Assembly: GCF_963678635.1 (NCBI RefSeq)
Contig: NC_087067.1
Span: 23,565,547 to 23,629,546, forward strand
Source: Symsagittifera roscoffensis
Lineage: Eukaryota > Xenacoelomorpha > Acoela > Convolutidae
Length of the DNA stretch: 64,000 bases
Reading direction: 5' to 3'
The notes beneath the pieces are model-generated. The model did no database searches, was not told the origin of the DNA, and saw nothing but the letters and a program-made list of their open reading frames with translations. Positions 56,200 through 64,000 of this stretch are shown piece after piece (within the stretch, counting starts at the first letter, position 1; the number at the start of each line of letters is the position of its first letter). The translations under genes were made by a program, and so were the position numbers.

Positions 56200-58011
56200 T
56201 TTTGTTTGTAAATACGCGATAAGAAGTGACTTAAAATTTTACCTGGGGTCAAATTGAATCTTACCATAGCGCCTATAACTACTTATAATTCCTAATAATC
56301 CGTGTTTATGAGAATACAAACCGGGACCGCTTTCTGTCTTCGGGCTGTTTTTGTAACCAATTCGAATCACACTGCGTTGCTTATCCAGACAAATTCAGGA
56401 ATTTATCAACGACGATCCTCGTTTGTGTTTGGTTGTTTTGTCCACTTTTGAATACAAGTCAGGGTTTGAATTTTTTTTTTGGCAATTTGATAGAAATTTT
56501 TGGCGCCCACAATTGCAAGCTAACTCATCATCACTCAAAAAAGGGTATAATTTTCTCATCTAAAACTCAATAATTTAAGCAAAAATAGTATTTAAACTTC
56601 AAACGGTCTACTTTTTCAATCCTTGTAAGTTGTCTTTTTGAGAAACTCATCGGGGTCAAAAATATCAAAGCAATTTGCCGTTTTTAAATGCCAAGTTCAA
56701 CCTTAAACTTTAAATCCAGCCGCACAACATATTTTGTCACCACAAAGATCTTCTGTGTCTCGTCTAAGAGGCCAATGAGCTGTGGCGGGACTGGGGATCG
56801 AAACCAAATCTGTTTGCCTCTGAGCTTAACTCCCACGTGGTAAAATTGACTTTGCGGAGCGTGTTTGCAGTTTAACATATTGATAGTGCTCATCAATTAT
56901 GATATTAGAGTCGTTTGAAATGGATAAACTGACTTGCAAACACTGCGTTATTTGAGATCAGGAGACCAAATGTTGCAAGTTTCAGACAAAATCTCGGATT
57001 GTTGGTATTATGTCGTCGCAAATACACAAGTAAATTTTATTTACACATTCCTGGCATTAGTAGCAGGATAAGTGAAACGTTGGCGACAACTCATCATTTG
57101 ATCATAAAATAGTTTTATTTTTCATCAGATTTGACAACACAAACAGGTAAAGAAGATATTAAAGACATATGGGATGCTTAAAAAGTACCAAAAGGCGAGG
57201 TCAAGATAGAACGGGACGGAATAATTGTTTTAGAATATATGCAGAATTCAACTTTGAGCTGAGGACCACTTATGCGTGAAGGTTCGAAAAATGATGTGAT
57301 GTGAGCCGCTAATATCCTTAAAACGTTAACCGTTCATGTGTTTCTGAATTCTTTCTGAAATTTCTGGGATCCGAAGTTGATGTTCCAAGCTTTTGATCTC
57401 GAAGCTGCAACCTTTGGATTTGAGAAGCCTGTTCATATGGGCCAGAATCAAGAACAGAATGAATCTTCATGACTTCAGATGATACGTTTTTGCTGCCCAA
57501 TACCCAAACATTAAAACATAGAAAGTTTCGAATTAGGCAAAAAATTGTTTTTGAATAATCAAAAATTATGGAATTTATCATGTATAAAAATAATCAATTA
57601 AAACTTAATGCATGGTTTTCAAAACGGAACATAAATATGCGTACTTTTCTAAGTTGGTCATGTTTTTCGCTCATCACTTTATGTTTATAGATGGTTAAAC
57701 GTGTTGTTATTTGCGATTAATTAGCACAGTAAACTTGTAGCTCTTCGCCAATTTTATTGTATCTTAAACTCTATTGTCGTTAAACTTTCTATGAGTGATC
57801 GGATGACAGGTCCTTACCAAGGGGCCGATAATTTTTTGAGCCGAAAACAAAAGTCAACAATTTCTGACCCACCTGAAGAAAACGGATCTTTTTAACTATC
57901 CCCCTTTTTGCAAAAGTGGGAGGGGAAGATTCGCTACTAGGGTCAAAATTCACATATGCTTAACCGTTAAATCAGTTTTTTCTGCGGGAAGAGATGCGTT
58001 TCTTGCTGAAA

Positions 58012-58027
58012 TAGGGGGGGGGGGGGG
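58012..58027. repeat. Poly-G tract
   Basis: A run of about 15 G, a simple homopolymer of the kind seen in the C/G-rich blocks elsewhere in the window. Confidence 0.9.
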
Positions 58028-59479
58028 CTAATGGTTGGAGAGATACAAAAAAAACAAGACAAATTTTCATAACAAAGGCAAATTTTGTTGCTTTCAATGT
58101 ATGTCTTTTTGAAATATTCTGCTTTGGGACCATTGCTTAAATGATTCGCCCAGTAGAATGGTTAGTTTGAAGTTGTTTTCGATGGTAATAAGGTGAAGTT
58201 TGATTGACTGGAGATGAACAAAAACCAGTTGGATCCGCGCTTCACCTGAAGCGACGAGTATTCTTATCCGACAGAATTAGAAGATCGACAGTCTCTTCAG
58301 TTAAACGTCAGTTGAAACTCAACATGTCATCAAGGATCCCAATTGAACAGCGAGGCGCCAATTATTGTAAACATATTAATGACTGAAACTGGTCTAATTA
58401 AAACTGGCAAATCTCATAGCAAGTTTTACCTTCTTGACTGACAGGAGAGACTTCTCAAGAACTTCAAAAATCTCTCAATAAAATCCTTCAACTTTATGCG
58501 ATACATCACTGTTTTTGTTAAAAATCCATAATTTGACTTATAATCACTGATATTACAGCGTGTTTTTGAATTTTTCATCAAGATTAAATCTTCAGTTTCG
58601 TAATGCTGAGAAGCTCAGTTTGGTTAAACAAGCCTGAGGCTACTGTCATTTTTGGTATAACTTTCGAAAAGGTGATTTCTTAAGCACAGTGGTGGTGCTT
58701 TATTGTAGATATCATTCAAGTGACAACTCAACTTTTAGTTAATTTTACCACATGTGGCGGGATAGTTTTGGTCTCACTTTTAATGAATCTAATGGTACTA
58801 ATTGTTTTTTTCTTAGTCGAAGCTCAAATGAAACGAAAACTTAGATCATATAACAAAAGTTTCTGAATTTCAAAGAAACTCTGCATTAAATTTTAGAACC
58901 CGTTGTTTGCGCGCAAGTCTTGATTATGACAAAACGAGGTTATTTGTTTGTTGAGCAAGCAGCACAAAAAATTGCCAAAACAATTAGGACTGCAACAACA
59001 AAAAAAATTCATTTTTTTTCAAATTGACTTAAAGGATTTTTCCTATAAAATTAAAATTACTAAGATGAACCCCTATACATTCAAATCCGAAATTAATAGT
59101 TTTTTTTGTGAACGCAGTCTTATTCTTAAACAGAACATTTCCGCTCCTAGCTAAGTTTATGTCTGAATAGCCTTAAATTCGGATCCTTTTTTTTGAAACC
59201 TTTTTTTATATCTCTAATGGGGCTTTTATATGAAACCACGAATGACCCCTACGAGTTTTCATGTGGTACCTAAAACTGGGTCAAAAGCCAGCCTATATTG
59301 TATTTTCCGGCTTTTTCCTGACTTGGTTGCAACAAAAAGTGCAAAAAAAAACGATTAAAATTGAACTTCAAAAACTGTAAAACAATTTTCATGACAAAAA
59401 TAATGGCCAAGATTCGGAATCACAAGATAATTTCAAAAAATGTCTAAGTGTTGCAAAAAAAGTGTTACAATTGAGACTC

Positions 59480-60062
59480 CAGCGCTAATTTAAATTATCC
59501 GGACGAATCGAAAAAAAACCAAAAAAAAAAAAATTCTCAAATAAGTTGACAATACTCAAAAAATAATGTCACACAAAAAATTTGCCTAAACTTTTATGGT
59601 GCAATGCAATTAGCAAAATTTCGGTCCAAAAATTTACCCAAAAAGTGAGCATTTTTTATTTCTTTTCTTTTTAGTCAATCAAAAATTACGCCAGAAATTT
59701 CGGAACAATTGCTGATAAAACTACACCTAAGTTAGCTTACCATGCAACCGACCAAATTTTGAGGCGTTCATAATATATCAAATTTAGTATAAACAAATAA
59801 GTTTTCAATTGAAATTGTAAAGATTTTCTTCATATTTTTAGAGACTATCTATTTCTTAATACTTGTTTGACTACGTACGAGGCTCACTTTGCTGTCGTTT
59901 TACCAGAAATTGATCCGGTAGTTCTGGTGTAGTTTTTAATTGACTGAAATAACCAAAAAAAATTGCTTTTGAGGTTAATAATTGCTAAAACTCTAAGCAA
60001 ATTTTATCATCATCTTTTTTGTCGTTTTCTTCGTTTTTCCCGGATTATTCAAATCAGCACTG
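59480..60062. mobile_element. MITE-like element with TCCGGA-type inverted ends
   Basis: The left end CAGCGCTAATTTAAATTATC and the right end (reverse complement CAGTGCTGATTTGAATAATC) form imperfect inverted repeats of about 25 bp, related to the ends of the segment at 1301-1696. The interior is AT-rich and non-coding. Target duplications are not visible. Confidence 0.6.
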
Positions 60063-63000
60063 TACAATAAAAAATTATGGTATATGTGATTCGCAGAGAA
60101 TCTAGCGAAAACTATCCAGCCTTTATCTTATTTCCTTGCATTACACGCTGAGTAAATTTGCTGAGTGAAGCTCTCGTTTACTACTCAAGGCGTTTTTTTT
60201 CGCGTCTAGAACTTTCTTGTGGCTTTTTTTTTTGAAAAGTTCGAAAAGTTTTTTATCCCAAACTTTGATTTTTTTAATCAGTGGCCTCGGAACATTCTGT
60301 GGTAACAGCACGGTAACGGGCTCTCTTTGTTGTTCTTGTAATTACGTCTTTTTGGCTATAAATTAATGATTCAGCATTTTAAATTATTTTATGATGAATA
60401 ACATGTTAATTAGAACAAACAATAATTCCACGCTGTAAATTTCTGAAATAAATCAGCATTTTGCCGCTGCCTGGAATTGATTTTTTATGTACCAATGAGC
60501 CATAAAAATTATTATGAAATCATTTAGTCAAAAAATTGAGTTTGACCAAGCTCAAACATGGCACATCAAGAATAATTGGTGTTCCAAACCAAATGAATAG
60601 TATTCGACGCGAATAGTCATCAATTTATGTCTACCGACCTTGCCATTTGCGTCTTCAGAAAAAAATTCAAACCGGGCATTCACGTGGATTACAGCTGGCT
60701 TGTTCTGTCACTAATATTTGCGATTAGTACCTGGATTAGTACGAAGAGACAAGAGCCAGTTGAGAAAAATTCTCAAGGTTTTCTTCTGCTTTGAAATTTG
60801 GAAAACTTGAATATTGAAGTTTTCACACTTCAGTTTTTTCACACTTCAATTGTTAATATTTCTTTGTGATATTTTCTAGAGCTTAAAAATCTTCTTATAA
60901 CTAAATCGGATTTTTGAGATGGTCAGCCAAAATTAAACCAGTGAGATTAAATTTGGACTGATCACAATTTCAGCCAATCTGTGCTACCTGTTGAGAATTG
61001 TCCTCTCGATGACAGTGATTACTGCAAAACAATACTACAATCTCAGCATCATTTTCAGCAACAATGCCACAAATAAAAGAAAAGTTCTTGTCAAACTTTC
61101 ACTTGACAGTTTTTAAGATGCTCCTTCACTTAAAATCACTTATACGTATCAACGACTAATATCATAAACAAGACCACTAATTTATTCAATTTCAACTATA
61201 AACTAGCATGTGGCTTCTCTTACCCCATTAAATCTCAGTTTGAAAAGTCACTTCAACTGTCTAAAAACGGCTAAGTAACATTTCGCGTCAAAGAATAAAA
61301 ACAACTTCATTAGATAGCTCTTTCGATGTTCCGTGAGTTACCATACCTATAAAGTACCGGAAATTATTCAAAATAAGCCCAAAAGCAGTTTTTGACCAGT
61401 TTCTCAAAATTCAAAATACTCACAACTTGCAGACAACTATAGCAAAATATAGTTGCTTTAAAGTAAAAATCAATTTAAATAAAATGGAAAAACTTTTGGT
61501 TTCGGGCGTGTTTTTTCGTTCAAGTCCATGTACTTCAAAAATTTAAGTCTCGCAAGTTTTAGAGATAGAATCTCAGTGTCGAAAAAAATGGTCTGCTGTT
61601 TTTGCTTTTTAGACCTTATTGTGTCATTAAAATGACCCAAAATGAGATCAAAGTATAGTTAAGGAGGCAATTAAACTGAGGAAAATACTAATTTTAGACG
61701 TCCTTTAACAGATAATTATCTGGTTAGGTCCAAGTCCATATGACCTTCTCCATGCACTCAAAAAAAACTAAAGAAAAAACTAAAAGTAATGCCCAAAAAT
61801 GTTCCAAAAGGTGTCTATTTCCGAAACCTTCTCTGCTAATTGCACAGCAAACGGCTACTCCTATTTTTCGTTGGTTTTGATTCTATGTTCAGGTTTGAGA
61901 TAATGTCTCAAAATCAGAATAAATCTTTTGGAGGAGAATTGCGAAATCTGTTTGTTTAATCAATCTGATCCCTTTAAACCCCTGAAACATATCCAAACGC
62001 ACTTTAATAATTTATCCAAAGCTTAGGATTAGTTGTCAAGTGTAAATGAACACACATATTGCTTGAGTTTCGCCCAGCTTGATATCTTGACTGTTGTGCG
62101 CCCAAAATTAGATTAACCATTGACAATTTGGTTAAAGTTAGATAAACATTAGCGACTGGATACACCACTAATTATAACTAAATTATAACTAAACCGATTT
62201 AAATCTTCTCTAATACATAAACTGAAACTAGTTTTGGATCAATCAGCGCGCTGTTGATAACCTCTGAAATCCAATTTACACCCAAACTGTTTAGAAAACA
62301 AACCTTTTCACAATTGAAGACACTTATCTTAATATTAAACAGAAGAATTCTAGTCGATGGTACCTGGTTCAAAAGTACCGCGATAAAAGCTCTCATTAAT
62401 CAACGTCAAATAATGCTCTGGAACCAATAAGAATGGTAGTTTCAACTCTAGATTTTTTTTTCAAAATTTGACTTTCACCATGTAATCTCAAAATCTGAAC
62501 ACAAACCGCGGACCTCGGTGCAAATATTTATAATTTTTTTCGAAGCTATGATGGCAAACGGGCTTAACATATATCCCTAAATTGATAGCTGAGCCCATTT
62601 CGAGAAGGGTGATAGGATTGTTTTAAGCGGTCTAAGTGTTTTACTATACTTATGCATCATAAAACCAATTATATTTGAGATGTTCGGTAAAAAATGGAAG
62701 ATATATTTTGGCTTCAGTCGAATGAGTTCAATTTCCAAGATTGCATATTTTCAGTGGTGTTGTTATCAAGTTGTTTTGATATACTTGTCGAGTCAGGTGA
62801 TTTTTATGTTGTATTTGTGACCAAATGTAATATGCGGAATCTATAATTCATAAGTAAAGTGTATCGCAAGCGCTGGGGGCAGTCCAAAGTATTTTCTTTC
62901 CGTTTCGTATAAGCATAAAATATGGATGAACCGTTGAACAATAGTGTTGGGTGTTTATGAAAACTGGTTTACAATTTTGATAAGACATCCACTTTTTTGA

Positions 63001-64000
63001 ATACTTTTTCAAACCTCAAGCCGTTTTTTTGCTTGAGTCAATCGAAATCAGAAGTAGAATGTAAAAAATTAAAGAGGAAAAGAGAGCAATTTTTCGTCTT
63101 ATCAGGTGTATCAATGTTTCCCGGCGTGATTGACTGCAAACACAATAGTGCTTATGACAGGTTCACTGGCTTGGCAAAATTAATAAATAATCATTCAAAT
63201 CTCGTTTCTCAGTTTCACACTGACATTACCCCTTTCTAACTATACAGTATCATTGATCGGTAGCTATGTCATTAATTATGGATCGGGGAAAAACTATCTT
63301 GCTGCTATTCCTCTGTTTATACAATCTGTGAACAGGAAACATAAAAAGCATCGAAAAAATTGTTATTTGTTTCTATATTGCCAATTACCTTCTGCAAATC
63401 CAGCATCTGAAAATAATACGGAAACTCATTCAATAGAATGGCTCCGAAACGCTCATTTTTGATGGAAAAAACATCCGCCTCATTGTCAAAAATGGCTGCC
63501 ATAGATTGAAAAGGTTTCATAAATACTGTGAAAAGATTATTGTTAGTTCACGCGTCAATTCGATACCTGCTAATGATACCTGTTAACAATAGCCTTTATT
63601 CACACTTTTTCAATTTGGTCAATTCGCCATAAAAGTGGAAAATTAGCTTCCCGTATTTTTTCAGCCAATCAGATTTCAAACACAAATCCATTTTTCTCAA
63701 GAAAAAAAAACAAGTCAAAATGATAAAACAAGGGAGGCAACATTTTTCCAGTTGATATGAACAAAACCCGGATGCTTTTTGATGTACCGGAAACCTTTGA
63801 TACCATTTTTTGTGTACGCGAATTCACTGGTTTCACTCATCGATTCGGATGTGAATTGAAATTGTTTGCAGGCGATAAAGAGATTATCGGTGGGTTTTAA
63901 TCGGATCTTTGGGTTCCTAGTTTTGTTGATCAGGTTAGCTAAAGTATCCTCAACTTGCGAGCGATAATAGACTCTAGTGTTTGTGTGTAGTAGAAATGGC
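60063..64000. other. Right end of window, no recognised feature
   Basis: AT-rich. Only short frames (the longest is about 80 codons at 62997-63239) without recognisable domains. Confidence 0.45.

Larger units (their letters stand above)
55073..59479. other. Right flank, no recognised gene
   Basis: Mostly AT-rich. A relatively GC-rich patch at 55900-56170 carries the candidate frame listed separately. Poly-G run at about 58012-58027. No RNA gene or clear repeat seen. Confidence 0.45.

Overview
Eukaryotic, almost certainly animal (probably invertebrate) genomic DNA: AT-rich, gene-poor, and full of diverged dispersed repeats, foldback or MITE-like elements, a SINE, satellites and C/G-rich minisatellites. 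There is no operon-style gene packing, and no conserved host protein gene could be recognised. The species cannot be named from the sequence.

The dominant feature is one intact, very young, giant LTR retrotransposon on the minus strand (36216-55068, 18,853 bp). It has two 410-bp LTRs that look identical by eye, TG...CA ends and a 4-bp TTAG target-site duplication. Read 5' to 3' on the minus strand it contains: 5' LTR; a PBS 2 nt inside it; a 1.25-kb leader with internal repeats; a small basic ORF (155 aa); a fused gag-pol ORF of 2740 aa (capsid, CCHC knuckle, protease, RT, RNase H and DD35E integrase with a GPY module; Ty3/gypsy type); a 0.6-kb spacer; two tiny hydrophobic ORFs joined by an ATGA overlap; a 378-codon open frame without any ATG; an 872-aa envelope glycoprotein resembling the chuvirus (Jingchuvirales) glycoprotein; a 597-aa unknown protein joined to env by a second ATGA overlap; a candidate intron directly after the last stop codon; a 1.5-kb 3' non-coding tract; and the 3' LTR. 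Gag-pol supplies particle, copying and integration functions, and the glycoprotein would supply membrane fusion. The other ORFs are unassigned. The element therefore looks like an endogenous retrovirus-like agent with an unusually large accessory region.

Left flank (1-36215): a tandem array of about 1.3-1.6 kb units with a higher-order 2.97-kb dimer (1-5100); three copies of a dispersed repeat containing a conserved hairpin (5690, 7370, 21690); a hAT-like MITE family, one copy with a perfect 8-bp target duplication (9689-10027); foldback elements with C-rich or G-rich cores (6640-7020, 8258-8692, 16920-18078, 32231-32770); a tandem 0.5-kb duplication (22570-23582); a tRNA-derived SINE (about 25560-25930); a roughly 200-bp satellite with inverted units (30725-31775); and a degenerate short-period repeat (33400-33890). 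Right flank (55073-64000): mostly featureless, with one MITE-like element (59480-60062) and a poly-G tract. Two short ORFs (15745-15945 plus, 55840-56199 minus) are kept only as weak candidates.
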